This document shows, piece by piece, positions 1 to 11,642 of a stretch of 64,000 bases of DNA. Source of the DNA: Salticus scenicus. Taxonomy: Eukaryota; Arthropoda; Arachnida; Araneae; Salticidae. A model generated the notes under the pieces. That model saw only the letters and a program-made list of their open reading frames with translations, made no database searches and was not told the DNA's origin. Each line of letters begins with the position of its first letter. The stretch's first letter is position 1. The translations under genes and the position numbers were made by a program. The DNA lies in the NCBI GenBank assembly GCA_963930645.1, contig OZ005653.1:211592496-211656495 (forward strand), written 5' to 3'.

Positions 1-25
1 AAAAGACTAAAATGAAGTGTTGCGA

Positions 26-330
26 CCTACATTTCATACTTTAGTTAATTTAAAAGAATCTAATTGTCGTGTCGAAAAACTGTTTGCACCCCTGTATTCA
101 GAAAAATCGCTCCTTTCATTTGGTACCAAATTTGTAACGATAGGACTGATATTTCTAATTTATTTTATGTGTTACACAAAGTTGTTTCCACCTAAATTTC
201 ATACTTTAGTTATTTTTATAAAATCTAATTGTCGTGTCGAAAAACTGTTTGTATCCCTGTATTAAAAAATATTTCCCCTTTCATTTGGTACCAAATTTTT
301 AAAGATAGGTCTGATATTTGTAATTTATTT
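26..330. repeat. Two-copy tandem duplication, ~165-bp unit
   Basis: Two diverged head-to-tail copies begin near 26 and 191. Both share the blocks atttcatactttagtta, aattgtcgtgtcgaaaaact and cctttcatttggtaccaaat. A short reading frame spans both copies, but it follows the duplication and has no recognisable domain. Confidence 0.85.
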
Positions 331-401
331 TCCCTATTTTCCGTTTTTAATTCGGATTCGGTAGAGGGTTTATGAAACAGAAGTAAGCTGAAAAAACGTA
401 T

Positions 402-402
<1 letters not shown>

Positions 403-445
<43 letters not shown>
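403..445. repeat. (AAT)n microsatellite
   Basis: Fourteen or so uninterrupted TAA/AAT triplets. Confidence 0.95.
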
Positions 446-447
<2 letters not shown>

Positions 448-857
448 AAAATTAAAGTTGTATCATAAAAAAAAATTCTGAAAAATCTGATGTCATAATA
501 TTTTTATTTTTATTTTATTTACTTATGTTAAAAATATTAATTTCCTTTAATAAAATAGCCTTGTATCTTTTTTTTTCTTCTTAAACTGATTTTATTGTTC
601 AGAATATAATGTGGGTACATCTATAATATAAAGCCCCCATGGCGACTTTTAATATTTATTGTCATTTTGGCGAGGAATAAAAATAACCATAGCAATCGCA
701 TAAGTAAAGGCCTTGCAAGAAACGTCCCAGCTATTTTTCAAATTTAAAAGTTCACCAATGGGGTCCTATAGTATATAGCTGTTCTTTAATGTGAATGCAT
801 ATTAAGTTTATTTTAATAACTTATTAATTAAACCGAAATAGCGTCTGTCTTTCTCTC
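446..857. other. Gene-free A/T-rich stretch
   Basis: No open frame, RNA gene or clear repeat structure is visible. A short segment near 635-680 (catggcgacttttaat, ttggcgagg) resembles the 'ggcgact/ggcgag' segment of the large foldback arms at 8400-8460, so it may be a tiny fragment of that family. Confidence 0.5.
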
Positions 858-1300
858 TGTCAGCTGTCAGTACTTACATACTATCGCAACCATATTGGCG
901 ACATTCTGTTGCAGTATCCAGTTCTTAACGGTAATTAATCATTGACATGCGATTAATGTAAAAATATTTTTTATGTTAAGTTAATAAAATTAATGTTCAA
1001 ATGCTTCTAAAACTTTTAATGGTATGTTTGGCATTATCAAAATAATTCGAAGCAATAATAAATTTGCCAGGGATAAATTATGTGAGCTTATTGAACAACC
1101 AATTTTGAAATATTCCTACATTTTTTACGTGCTTCTAAAGGTAACATAAATTTTAAAATGTTGTAATAAACTGTAATATTAAAACATGATTACCAATTCA
1201 GCGCCTTAGACGAGTGCGAAATCGGGGTTGTCAATTTGTTACGTTATTCTGAAGGTTGGCATGGTTGCGACAGTACGTATGTACCCAGCTGTCTCCAGAA
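858..1300. mobile_element. Possible decayed MITE
   Basis: Imperfect inverted ends: the left end has cagctgtcag followed by actatcgcaaccat, and the right end read in reverse has cagctgggta followed by actgtcgcaaccat. The roughly 40-bp ends enclose non-coding A/T-rich DNA. No target duplication could be assigned. Confidence 0.4.
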
Positions 1301-1880
1301 ATATCTACCACACTTTTAGATGTGAAATTTGGTACACACACACACTGGAATGTATCCGTGTGCACCTTGAAGCCGAATTTTCAACTTTTTGAATTGGGAG
1401 AAAATTATTGATTAAAATGTAATTAACTATCAAGAATTTTTGCGAAATTTTTCACCAAGAAATGTTCCCTTTTATGCTCGGAGGGAAAAGGCCGAAGTTT
1501 CTGTTGTTTCTTCATTCAATACGCTATAAGGCGCTATAAAATGTCCTTTTTAAAATTCAAGTCGTGCGTTTACTACTGAATTATTTTTCTTTTTTTTCAT
1601 TTTGATACCAAATTAAGTTTCTTGAAGTAGAATCGCTATCAATTATGGTAGACCAGGTAAATCAAATAAAATATAAGAAATTACTTGACAGAAAATACTA
1701 TATGTAGTCTGTATAGTATTGTTGAATGTAATCGCGATTTAAATATGATAGAGATACTTCGATTTTTTTTGTCGAAATATTGCGTGTGGAAAAGACTCTG
1801 CAGAAGGCAGCGGCGACATGAGCACCCTAGTCCGTTACTATTTGGAAGAGAGCTTACTTAGTTTTTAGAAAAGAAATTTT
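1301..1880. other. Gene-free stretch
   Basis: No gene or repeat structure is seen between the possible MITE and the first Tc1 element. Confidence 0.5.
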
Positions 1881-3379
1881 CACTCATGTCCATAAATTAA
1901 GGATAATGCTAGCTGCAGCAAATAAAGGTTCAGAAGCAAAACAAACATGACTTATTCATAAAGCCCATTTATTAAACAAAAAGTCAAGAACAACAACAAC
2001 AAAAAAAGGTGGTTTATGTAGGATACTACTTACAAAAACTACGATTTTTGCTCCCTGAAGCAATTACAAAAAATATCTCCCTTACAAAAACTTAACATTA
2101 CATGGTTGGTATGATGGTTAATGCATTTTATGTCTCTCAGATGATGAAATACAGTGCTTACAACGTGTAGGAATGCTGAGTATTAAATTATTGATCTGAT
2201 CTTGGGGAAGATTACTGCACTCAGTAAGCAATGTTCTCCGAAGTTCCAGTACAGATGTAGGAGGTGGTTGACGGGCTGCAGCTTGTCGGCAAAGCATGTC
2301 CTACACATGCTCTATCGGATTCTAGTCAGGTGAGAATGCTGGCCATTCCATGCGAGTGATAGCTTCAGAATATAGGCATTTGTGTACAATGTTTGCACGG
2401 TGAGAACGCGCATTGTCATCCATAAACACAAATTCTTGGCTCATGGCACCCCTAAACAAACGTGCATGTTGTTCTTGAATGATGTCCCGACAAATATGGC
2501 CTGTCATGGTTCCGATTTGAAATGCAGATCTGTTCTGGCATCCAATATGATCCCCCCCCCCAGACGAGCACTCCTGCCCCACAGTAACGGTGTCGTTCAA
2601 TGATGGTGTGGTGGTAACGTGTAACTGACGTTCTACACATGAATGTCTGGCGTGAATTACACTAAAATCTAAACCTGGACTCACAAGCCCACTGTGCTGC
2701 TGTCAACATTGCACGTTGTCTACTCTAAGTTAACTGCTGACAACAGTGCATTGCCGCGAGCGGAACACATCTAACAGGCCTGCCAGCATATAGACCAATA
2801 TCTCCCAAACGACTATACACGGTTTACCTTGAAACTGTGGTAACCGTGGCTGCAGACAGCTGACGAGATAGGTCTGATGCTGTGTTTTATCTGTTCATTT
2901 TGGCAATTACTGTCAAATACCGGTCGTCATTCGGCATTGTAACTCGGGGCCGACCAGTACTGTAACGTCAACTGGCATTTCCATAATTTTGGAATCGATG
3001 CCAAAGCCTAGAGATGCCACTTTGGGCGATTCCAAGTTCCCTTGGTACTTCTATCTGGGCACGCCCACATTGTAGTCGGCCGATAATTCTACCACGTAAA
3101 AAAATATCTGCATGCGTCCTCTGTGTCATAACTATTCGGTTGTGGCACTGAGCGGCATACAGAACAATTGTGAAAAATTTTACTTTTTTGCTCCCATTCC
3201 TCATCTACCCTCTTTTTACACTTTCGTCACTGTAACATCATATCGGAGTCATCTGATGGTTTCCTATAATTTGCATATTGTTGTTAAAGATGTGTGTGGC
3301 ATTTCTATAGGTGAAATTTTTACATTAAAGTTCGATTTCCGTGTGATTCTGAATTATCCTTAATTTATGGACATGAATG
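1881..3379 (-). mobile_element. Tc1-like DNA transposon, copy A (decayed)
   Basis: The terminal inverted repeats are cactcatgtccataaattaa at the left and the reverse complement of cattcatgtccataaattaa at the right. The family recurs at 19733-21237, almost the same length (1499 against 1505 bp). The right end is followed by TA, the expected Tc1 target. The left TA is mutated to TT. The transposase lies on the minus strand and is disrupted. Confidence 0.92.
2280..3129 (-). pseudogene. Tc1-family transposase (DD34E), broken
   Basis: This once encoded the cut-and-paste transposase that binds the inverted ends and moves the element into TA sites. The N-terminal part (3129 down to ~2968) starts MTQRTHADIFLRGRIIGRL and carries the helix-turn-helix DNA-binding region (GIAQSGISRLWHRFQ). 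The C-terminal part (2684-2322) carries the second catalytic aspartate in FVFMDDNARSHRANIV and the WPAFSPD motif that precedes the catalytic glutamate. The middle, including the first catalytic aspartate, has been lost to frameshifts and small deletions: about 280 bp lie between the two readable parts. The reading changes frame within the GGGD segment next to a C10 run on the plus strand (2553-2562). It cannot make an active enzyme. Copy B is better preserved. Confidence 0.9.
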
Positions 3380-5202
3380 TATATAATGCTTTACAGCGTA
3401 TCTAAAAATGTAATTTTCGTAGGATTAAAAAGTGCCACTGAATGAACCGAAGCTCTGCGTAAGAGACAAATTCAGTCCATTTTATATAGTAGTCCGCAGT
3501 TACTAGTTTGTATATAAATCTAATAGAGAAGGGATAATCTAAAAATCTAATTTAAAAATACCCACATTCAATTGAACACTAAAACTTTACAACTTCCTCT
3601 AGCATTTTTCACATTCTAAAACCAATTCTAGCCTAAATTTATCGACTAGTAATCTTTTATTACACTAACCAAACTCTTCCACAAACAATCTTATACGTAT
3701 CAAAATATAGAAATTGACAATCCCACACTTATCAAAAAGTATCAAAATATTTTAAAAAAGCGAGTATACAAATATTCTTAATTTAAGAAAGAGATATATT
3801 TAGTAAAAAATACATAGCTGCAAATGGTGATTTATCATTTTTATTCGCTTTTATTTAACTTGGAATTTTGTTTATTTATGTATATGGATCAAATCTAAGA
3901 ATTACCGAGCTGAAATTTCGCATTCATGCATAACTTCGATGACTATACGCGCTTAAGTATAGTAATGGTGAGATTTTGCTCAACATTTTACTAAACACAG
4001 CATAATAAATTTTTCCGAGTGACGATCAAAAAAGTTGATTATCCGCTGACCTTGAATCTTTCCCTTACACTGCTATGTTCTGTTGAGTAAAATATTGCGC
4101 GAAAATATCTCGTGGGATATACAGCCATAACGGACTTAAAGGGCCATAAAGAATGTTGATCGAGGAGTCCTGGGTTCCAAATGTAATTCAAATCTTCTTT
4201 TTGAATTTTAAACCACTTCCAATAGAACAGATGAAGGGAAATTGTGCAAAAATATAATTCCAACGATAATACATGTTCAAACAATAACGAACTCAGGCTG
4301 AGCATGAATACCTGAGCGCTTATTTAGAGTTCAAAATTTGTTTTTGGGTTGTAATCCAATTTCTATCATCTGATCCAGCCGATGTTTTACATACATTTAT
4401 ATTTTCCACATCCAGTGAATTCGAGTCTTTAGTACATTTTGAGACAAAATCGCATTTCAAATTTTATTTTTATTATTTATTCATTATCAAAAATAACTTC
4501 TTGGAAAGATCATATAACATAATAGCAGGGAAAAATTACAGAAACAGAAACATTGTATGAATTGAGTACAAATGACATAACAAAAATATATTCAAAATTT
4601 CTGAAGAGGGTAAAATTACATTATGAACAGATGCTTGTTAGATGCTTGTTGTTCAGCATCCGAGGGTGGGGGGTCTTTGGATATTATTTAACTTAATCTT
4701 TTATTATCTATTTAACCTTTCGATTATCTACTTGAACTATTGTTACAAAATGTTAACTCTAATTTTACGACATCTAGTAATTATTACAAAGATGCTATAT
4801 TAAAAAAAAAATGTGAAGCTAAGTTATTCAAATTGAACTCAACATCAGCTTATCATTACATTTTTTAATCACATTAATTTTACAGCAATAAGAATATGTA
4901 TTTAGGGGGAACAAATTTTAGTATTAAAAGTGAAAATAAACTTCATTTAGTTCAACAAATTTACAGGAGGCTTTAGAACTATTCCTATTATTTAAGTAAC
5001 TCTAAATAGAAAGTACATAAAACATGTTCAAACTTTAGCATACTAATCCAGCAGATAAAAATGTTTAAAGTGGTATTCCTCTTTCGATAAAGTAAAGTTC
5101 GAAACTGTTATACAGTTCTGAATAAGTAATTACTAAGATCTGATTATTGTGATATTTTAAAATGCAATTGTGTTAAAAATTGTTTAAAAATATATATGTA
5201 TA
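3380..5202. other. Gene-free A/T-rich stretch
   Basis: 1.8 kb with no supported gene. One 88-codon open frame on the minus strand (4039-4305) has no recognised domain and ordinary A/T-rich composition, so it is not called. No inverted or tandem structure was found. Confidence 0.5.
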
Positions 5203-5233
5203 TTTTATTTATTTATTTATTTATTTATTTATT
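5203..5233. repeat. (TTTA)n microsatellite
   Basis: Tandem ATTT at the outer edge of a foldback element. It is mirrored by (AAAT)n at 6313-6349 on the other side, so the pair forms the outermost part of the palindrome. Confidence 0.9.
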
Positions 5234-6312
5234 AGGACTGAGGGCCTATTAGTCTCAATCTGGGATTTTTGCGTTGTCGATTTCGATAGTTGGACATTTG
5301 TCGAAATCTAAAATTTATCGAAAATATAATTGAATAATTTGAAAGCGATGTTATAATTTGAAAAAAGAAAAAAAAAAAAAAAAAAAAAAAAAAACTAATA
5401 GTCCTCCGTCCTAAACTAAATTCTGCTTTTGCCAGAATTTCATCAAAATCTTTTTTTTATTATTATTATTGAAAGAAAAAGAAAAAAAGAAAAGAAAATT
5501 AATAATAATCAGTATCGTTACAAGCGATATCGAAAAAGTTTTTTTTAAAAATTTTGAATTAGGAAATAAAAAGTGCGCGTGAAATAATATGAAATAAAAA
5601 TAAGTAAAAAAATGAATTTAATGATTTAATGTTTTTGTTTTTCGGGGGATGCTCATGCATATAAAAAATGCGTATTAAAATGAGTCGAAGAAGGAAGCGA
5701 AATAAGTATTGAGTTATATTACGATAAATACGATATATATTTGCTTTACCAGCAAAATGGAAAAGTACCGAAGAGAATTAATAATTGAAGCTGCAGGAGG
5801 TTTTTCCAAATTAAAATGATAATAATATAATAAACTTTTTCTCTTTTCGATATTTTTCCCCCCAAATTATAACATCGCTTTCAAATTATTCAGTTATATT
5901 TTCGATAAATTTTAGATTTCGATAAATGTCCAACCATAGCCTCCTAAACTAGATGCCTGTCGTGTGGCTCGGAATCTTGGCAACAGTTGAAGCGGTAGAC
6001 AGCGCCACCTGGTACAGATTGCGTAACTTTTTTATTCAACTGTCACCAATAATTTTAAGAAGTGATATATGATATATATAATCGACGTTTCTTCGATTCT
6101 ATTCGCATTTTATGTATATCATATCCCACTTCTAAAAATTTTTGGTGGCTGTCGAATAAAAAAGTCACGCAATCTGTACCAGGTGGCGCTGTCTACCGTT
6201 TGAACTGTTGCTAGGTTTCCGAGCGACGCGACAGGCATCTAGTTTAGGAGGCTATGGTCCAACTATCGAAAAATGATACCGCAAAAATTCCAGATTGAAA
6301 CTAATAGTCCTC
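5234..6312. mobile_element. Foldback element with long inverted arms, host of a nested MITE
   Basis: The left arm (5234-~5360) and right arm (~5862-5934 plus 6257-6312) are inverted copies. Matching blocks include ctattagtctcaatctggga with its partner attccagattgaaactaata, cgatagttggac, gaaatctaaaatttatcg and gcgatgttataatttg. The right arm is split by a 322-bp MITE. The centre is A/T-rich and non-coding. Flanking (TTTA)n and (AAAT)n tracts hide any target duplication. A stray copy of the arm end (ctaatagtcctc) sits at 5396. Confidence 0.85.
5935..6256. mobile_element. Near-palindromic MITE, family M1, copy 1
   Basis: The ends are catagcctcctaaactagat and its exact inverse. The whole 322-bp element is almost self-complementary, with agacagcgccacctggtaca mirrored by tgtaccaggtggcgctgtct. 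A 7-bp target duplication, gtccaac, flanks it (5928-5934 and 6257-6263). Other copies lie at 28837-29150 and 47285-47593. It has no coding capacity, and the mobilising transposase is unknown. Confidence 0.95.
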
Positions 6313-6316
6313 AAAA

Positions 6317-6378
<62 letters not shown>
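6313..6378. repeat. (AAAT)n followed by (AAT)n microsatellite
   Basis: Simple repeat bordering the right arm of the foldback element. Confidence 0.9.
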
Positions 6379-6381
<3 letters not shown>

Positions 6382-7354
6382 TAATATCTGCAGAAGTTTA
6401 AACATTTTAAAAATCATGAATTCATGAAAAAATGTAATTTAACAATTTCTAATCTTCGGGGAAAAAAAATCAACCATACGAAATATTGCTTTAATATGTA
6501 CTTTATTGAACAAACCTAATATAGTTATTTAATAAATATTAAATGGAGATAAGCTTTTACATGATATCAACTTCAATAGTGTCGTCAAAAGGTGTCAAAG
6601 TCCCCTTAAACAAATAGCGAGTATATGTTTCATACCATATCTTAAAATTTATTAAAAATGTTCATTTTTTTTTTTTTTTTTTTTTTTTTAAACTAAATAT
6701 GGATTAATTTACAAATAATGTTAAGAGATTGAATAAAAATTTGTTTAAACGAAAAACAGAAATAAGGTTCTAAGTAAACAAGTAGTACACATATAATAGT
6801 CCTTATTTACTGAGAAAATCACGATCTACTGTTGCATAACAATAAAAACAAAATAATACGTTGCGGCCATCACAATATTATTATTATTATTTTTATTTTT
6901 TTGTATTGATCTTGATACATGTATTTATGCTCATATACACCAGAAGAAGCATCCATATTATTGAAAAGCACAAATTATAGAAATAAGCATAAAAGTGTTG
7001 ATTTTTTTTTTTTTTTTTTTTTTTTTTTCAATTAACTTTGTAGTCATAGCGATAAAAATTCAATTCATGATGTTTTTGATTAACAGCGAGAAAAACAATG
7101 TTAATAAAAATGATAGCCACCTCATTTACAATTTAATAAAAAGGTATGGTATAAATATTCTTTTAACAACAAATCAGATTGAATATATTATATTATTTAA
7201 TAAGTTTTCTATTAATAAAAATAAAAATAATTAAACTAATTGAAAAAAAAAAAAAAAATAGTTTCTGTGTCAACTTTCGAATTAAATTAACCGACTATTA
7301 TTACCTTTTAGTGAAAAGTATTAAAAAATAACTAAAAGTAAAAAAGAAGAATTT
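6379..7354. other. Gene-free A/T-rich stretch with T tracts
   Basis: Contains poly-T runs near 6667-6690 and 7004-7028. An open frame at 6995-7234 translates the T tract (a poly-Phe start) and is rejected as a gene. Confidence 0.5.
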
Positions 7355-7426
7355 TGGCCCGGACGTGATTTGAACACGCAACCTTCTGATCTGGAGTCAG
7401 ACGCGCTACCGTTGCGCCACCGTCCA
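7355..7426 (-). tRNA. tRNA-Trp (CCA), acceptor stem degraded
   Basis: On the minus strand the 72-nt sequence has a D-arm (GCGC-AACGGTA-GCGC), an anticodon arm TCTGA-CTCCAGA-TCAGA with anticodon CCA, and a T-arm GCGTG-TTCAAAT-CACGT, all matching eukaryotic tRNA-Trp as I know it. Internal A- and B-box promoter sequences are therefore present. The acceptor stem is poor: four of seven pairs form, with mismatches at pairs 1, 3 and 4. It may be a pseudogene or a retro-copied tRNA. Confidence 0.75.
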
Positions 7427-7812
7427 TGTGCAGTTCGTGTCAAATTATTTTGAAAAAGCTAACAACGTACAACTATTTATTAAAATTTTTATGCATTTTT
7501 TTCATCACAAAATTAAATTCTTATATTAATGTCAGTATTTATTTCATATATTTTTTGAATGTTTCAAAATTTAAGTATTAGCATTTCTTTCTAGCAGATT
7601 GATAGATCTTCTATCTTTATCTGTAAAAATACTTAACGATAAAGAAACAGCGTACTAATATTTGCATTACATATAATTTAATGTAATTTTAAAATAATGG
7701 ACAAAATTATATCTAATTAATTATTTTCATAAGAGGTGAAATTTAGGGAAATTTTAACAGCTAGAGTAGATTAAAGAAAAAGAAGAAAAAATAAACCGTT
7801 TAGTGTAATTAG

Positions 7813-7852
<40 letters not shown>
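7427..7852. other. Gene-free stretch ending in poly-A
   Basis: A/T-rich spacer with a poly-A tract (about 7820-7851) abutting the left terminus of the large foldback element. Confidence 0.5.
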
Positions 7853-7856
<4 letters not shown>

Positions 7857-9480
7857 TTCCGGCTTATTCGGAAGTGTAGGTTCATTTCTTTTTCCTTATC
7901 AAGTAGCTGTAATTTTGTTTCAAAATGGCGGCTACAAATTATTAACGGACTTGGTTGAAATATAGATGTAGGCTATGCACATATGGAATTTTAAGGAAAT
8001 CGGTTCATTAATACCTTTTTATGTGAATTTAAAATTTTCAAGTGGCCGGCGCTTGTAAACAAAATGGTGTGTTAAGTTGACAAATATATCAAATGCATTT
8101 GTGAGATAAGTCTATTGTACACATATAGTTCGAATTAATTCAAAATCTCAAAAGTCATTAGGTGGCTACCACTTGGATCAAAATGGCAGAGAAAGTTGTT
8201 CATCTAAGATATCGTTGCAAATTTGAAAATGATTCTCTCTTTTTTTTTTTTTTTTTTTTTTTTTAGCAATTCTTTCAAAGAGGCTTAGTAAGTTGATAAA
8301 ATGTTAGTTTTCTGCATTTCTAGTTTGTTTTAGCATTAAAATAGCCTAATTTCCCCTTAAAAACGTATTAAAAAGCTCTAATAAGGCAGGTAATGGGTTT
8401 GGCGCTAAATTTGGCGACTTTTCCTCCATGGCGACTTTTTTGGCAACTTTTGGCGAGAAATTACTTATTATCGATATACCAAAGATGGACGCAATAACGT
8501 AATTGGTTCACGAATTACGTAAAATTTCTAAATTTTTGCTGTTTAAATGATAAATCCATTTTTCAACTTCGGTTTGAATTGATTAAGTATTTCAAAAGTT
8601 ACCGTGATAACAAATTTTCAAGAGGCCGCCAATTGGAAATAAAATTGCGGATCAAGTCACCAAGTGAATTTATCCTGGATATTTGAACCATAAGTTCACT
8701 AGCCAACTTTTATTTGAATCAGTTTAGTATTTTAAAAGTTATCGTGATGGCATATTTTCAAGTGGCAGCGTGATTTCAAGTGGCTGCAACTTAGAAACAA
8801 TGTGTCGGGACAAGTTGACCAGTGAACACATTCAAGATCATTATATGATAATATCATTGTCAAAATTTGGTTCGATTTGGAGTATTATTTCAGAAGTTAT
8901 CGTGATTTTAAATTTTCAAGTGGGAGCCTCATTTCAAGTGGCCCGCTTAGTATAAGATATTCGGTCTTTCCAAAAAATGGCAGTTAAAGTTCATTAATAA
9001 ACTTGGTTGAGACACTTATATGGTCTATGTATACATAAAAATTTAAACAAATACGGAATACGCTTTTTACAATGGGAATTTGAAATTTTCAAGTGGTCTC
9101 CGCTTGAAATCAAAATGGCGGAGCAACGTGATTAGTAAACTCATCCAAAATATTTATAAGTTCACTGTCCAAATTTGGTTCGATTTGGAGTATTATTTCG
9201 GAAGTTATCATGATTTTAGATCTTCAAGTGGTCTTCAAGTGGTTTCAAATGACCTTGCTTAACTTAAGATATACGCCACTTTGTTAAATATGGCGGAAAA
9301 AGTTCATTAATAAACTTGATTGAGACACTTATATGGTCTATGTATACATGAAAATGCAAAGAAATTTGGAATACGCTGCAATGTAAATTTGAAATTTTCA
9401 AGTGGTCTCCACTTGAAAACAAGATGGCGGAGCAACTTGGTTAACAACCTCATTCAAGATAATCATAAGATAAGTTCACT
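7853..9480 (+). repeat. Foldback left arm, outer part (tandem ~310-bp units)
   Basis: Repeats of a unit containing attttcaagtggtctccact, ggttcgatttggagtattat and attaataaacttg, seen for example at 9089 and again at 9398. Several units hold a short dyad, tttcaagtgg then 3 nt then ccacttgaaa. Open frames of 60-64 codons here follow the repeat and are not genes. The last 4 bp (cact, 9477-9480) are the Gypsy target duplication. Confidence 0.9.
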
Positions 9481-10256
9481 TGTGGCGTTTGCGTTTCTGC
9501 AAACGCCATCTTAACTTAAATACTTAGATTACTAAGAAAACCAGAGACTTTAATTGAACAACAAATAAAAGTTTATTGAACCAGATTAATGGGAGGGCGG
9601 CCGGAAAATAGCTCTTAGCTCAGTCAGCGTATTACTAAATCAAAAATATACAAATCAACAATTTAGTTATCTTAAATATCTCACCACAGCAGATAGTCGA
9701 CGGTGTAGAGACGGTCGCACTCGTACTCCAATACTACGGCTTCACTATGGGTCAGAGGATTCCCTTCTGTCCCAGCTTGAACTTTCCGAGAACTAGTAGA
9801 CACTCACCAACACTCAACACTACTTAACTTCACGCCACTAAATCTCCACTACTCTACTTTTCAATATCTGTCAAACTAAGATTCATCACAACCACTATAA
9901 TATCCTCCGACATCCACTATACGATCCTCCAACATCCACACTACGATCCTCCAACATCCACACTACGATCCTCCAACATCCACTCCATCTACTAAAACCA
10001 TCTCTATTTTTATACTTCTTCCTACACCCTCCTTTCACTACATTTCAATCCGTACTTTTAAAAATCACTTCTAATTTAACTAATATTCAAAATCTAAGTC
10101 TTTTAATGCAGCACCCTGCAGACACAAAACTACTCCGACCTCAACCGTCACCGAGTCACTGGCGACGGAGTGATTTTAACCGTCCCCACTTCCTACCTTG
10201 CTGGATCCAGCTTAATTAAAACAACTGTGGTGACGTTCTGACATCTCAACCTCACA
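9481..10256 (-). repeat. Gypsy 3' LTR
   Basis: 776 bp. Its end distal to the internal region carries a perfect hairpin (ggcgtttgc ... gcaaacgcc, 9483-9507). Four tandem ~20-bp units (gatcctccaacatccacact) lie at 9898-9987. A minus-strand TATA (tttttata on the plus strand) lies near 10006-10013. Confidence 0.97.
9572..9577 (-). terminator. Poly(A) signal AATAAA in the 3' LTR
   Basis: The plus-strand tttatt reads AATAAA in the retrotransposon sense, downstream of the LTR promoter and repeats, where a Gypsy poly(A) signal is expected. The same hexamer is at 18223-18228 in the other LTR. Confidence 0.6.
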
Positions 10257-10266
10257 GTCCCCCTCC
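10257..10266 (-). other. Polypurine tract
   Basis: On the minus strand ggagggggac directly abuts the 3' LTR (the LTR starts TGTGAGG in that sense). This is the expected position of the plus-strand DNA primer. Confidence 0.85.
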
Positions 10267-11642
10267 AAGAAAAAAAAATGAGTCGGGAAAATCCCCAACG
10301 GATTTGAACGAGTAAATTTAAAGAGCTTCATTCCATCTCTAACTATCTCAAATCTCTGAAGTGTGAGTGCAGCCGTCACTTAAATTTTAACCGGGTGAGA
10401 AAAACTTAAAAAAAAATTTTGCTAAGTCCCTGAGCGAAAACTCGGGGACGCAAAAAAAATTAATTTAAATTTTTAAATAAAAGGCGTACATTTACCCCGA
10501 GAACTCCGGGACTCTGACTGAGCTAAAACCAGGCTTACAGTAGGATGTACACACGTCTCCCTGTTAGGCCAGGGAGGCAAAATATTAAATTCAAACTTGA
10601 TCATGCGTGTCTTTACATAGTAAGTCGCTTGGGACAAATGCGACAGTTAAAGTTTGTTATAATCAAAGAATAATTGTTCTTTTTAAAGAAAAACATGAGA
10701 AAATCTTTATTAGTAGGAGTGTACTGGCTGGACTGGTATCTGGAGCTTTACGTCTGCAAGGGAGATGACTAAACGGAGAATAGGATGAACTTTCTTCATA
10801 CTAGAGCAGACGTCGGAATGTGCAGGCTGTCCACATCCAGGAAAAAGAACTTTTTGACATCAAATTAAGAGATCTTTCACTTTAGATAAAAATAGATTTA
10901 ACATCAGATTAAAAGAATAGTCCATCAGAGTGTGTCTGAAATGGGAAAAACTTTTACAGTATGCATAGTAAAAAAAATAGTTGGAATTCATCTCTGGAAG
11001 AAACTGAGACATGTTCGTCTCTATTAGCATAATAGATAGGTTACATACAGAAATATTTCTCCCTCCTTAGCTAAAGCATAAGCGTAAAAAACTGAGCAGT
11101 TAGTCCTTTTAATGTTATATGGTTAAACACGCTTTTTATGCTTATAGCTAAAAAAAACAGTTTTTTTCCCCTCTAAAAGTACATACAGATAAACTTTTAG
11201 ACAAATATTCAAAAGTTTTACAAATACAAATATGCAGTTTATAAATACATTATTTATAGAAAGACAAAAGAAAAAGGGGGGGGGGGGGAATTTACAAAGG
11301 GGCCAAAAAAAACAGTTTATATTACCAGCTTTCTGCAGGAGATGGCTACAAGGTAAAAGACTTAATACATACATAAAATAGATATTTAAGAGAGAACAAA
11401 AATGTTGACATTGAAGCAGAACATTAATTTTGATTTGAAAGTTCATGGCTAAGTTAAATTTTGTATTTTTAGTTTGGGAAAGTCCATAACTTTCGTAAGA
11501 GTTCTTAAAATATAAAGTCCCAAAAAGGCTTCAAGGTACGTCGAACATTTTGTACAGCTCTGACAGAAATGCACTTGTAATAGAAAAAAAAATAGAGAAC
11601 GGTATCACCTGATGTGAATTTGCAGCTGTAACTTCAGCAAGG
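10267..11642 (-). other. Gypsy 3' untranslated region, no env
   Basis: About 1.4 kb between the pol stop and the polypurine tract. The longest minus-strand frame (11123-11446) is low-complexity, contains a G12 tract and lacks any envelope-like signal, fusion or membrane layout. I see no gene here. Confidence 0.7.

Noticed and set aside
4039..4305. 88-codon minus-strand open frame
   Set aside because: No domain, no neighbours of the same sense and ordinary A/T-rich composition; compatible with chance.
6995..7234. Open frame beginning with a run of phenylalanine codons
   Set aside because: Translation of a poly-T tract and low-complexity A/T DNA.
8770..9514. Series of 60-64-codon frames on the plus strand
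   Set aside because: They recur because the ~310-bp foldback unit recurs. Similar frames appear in the inverse arm, and their products have no domain.
11123..11446. Possible env or accessory gene in the Gypsy 3' region
   Set aside because: Low-complexity product spanning a G12 tract, with no signal peptide, fusion peptide or transmembrane layout typical of envelope proteins.
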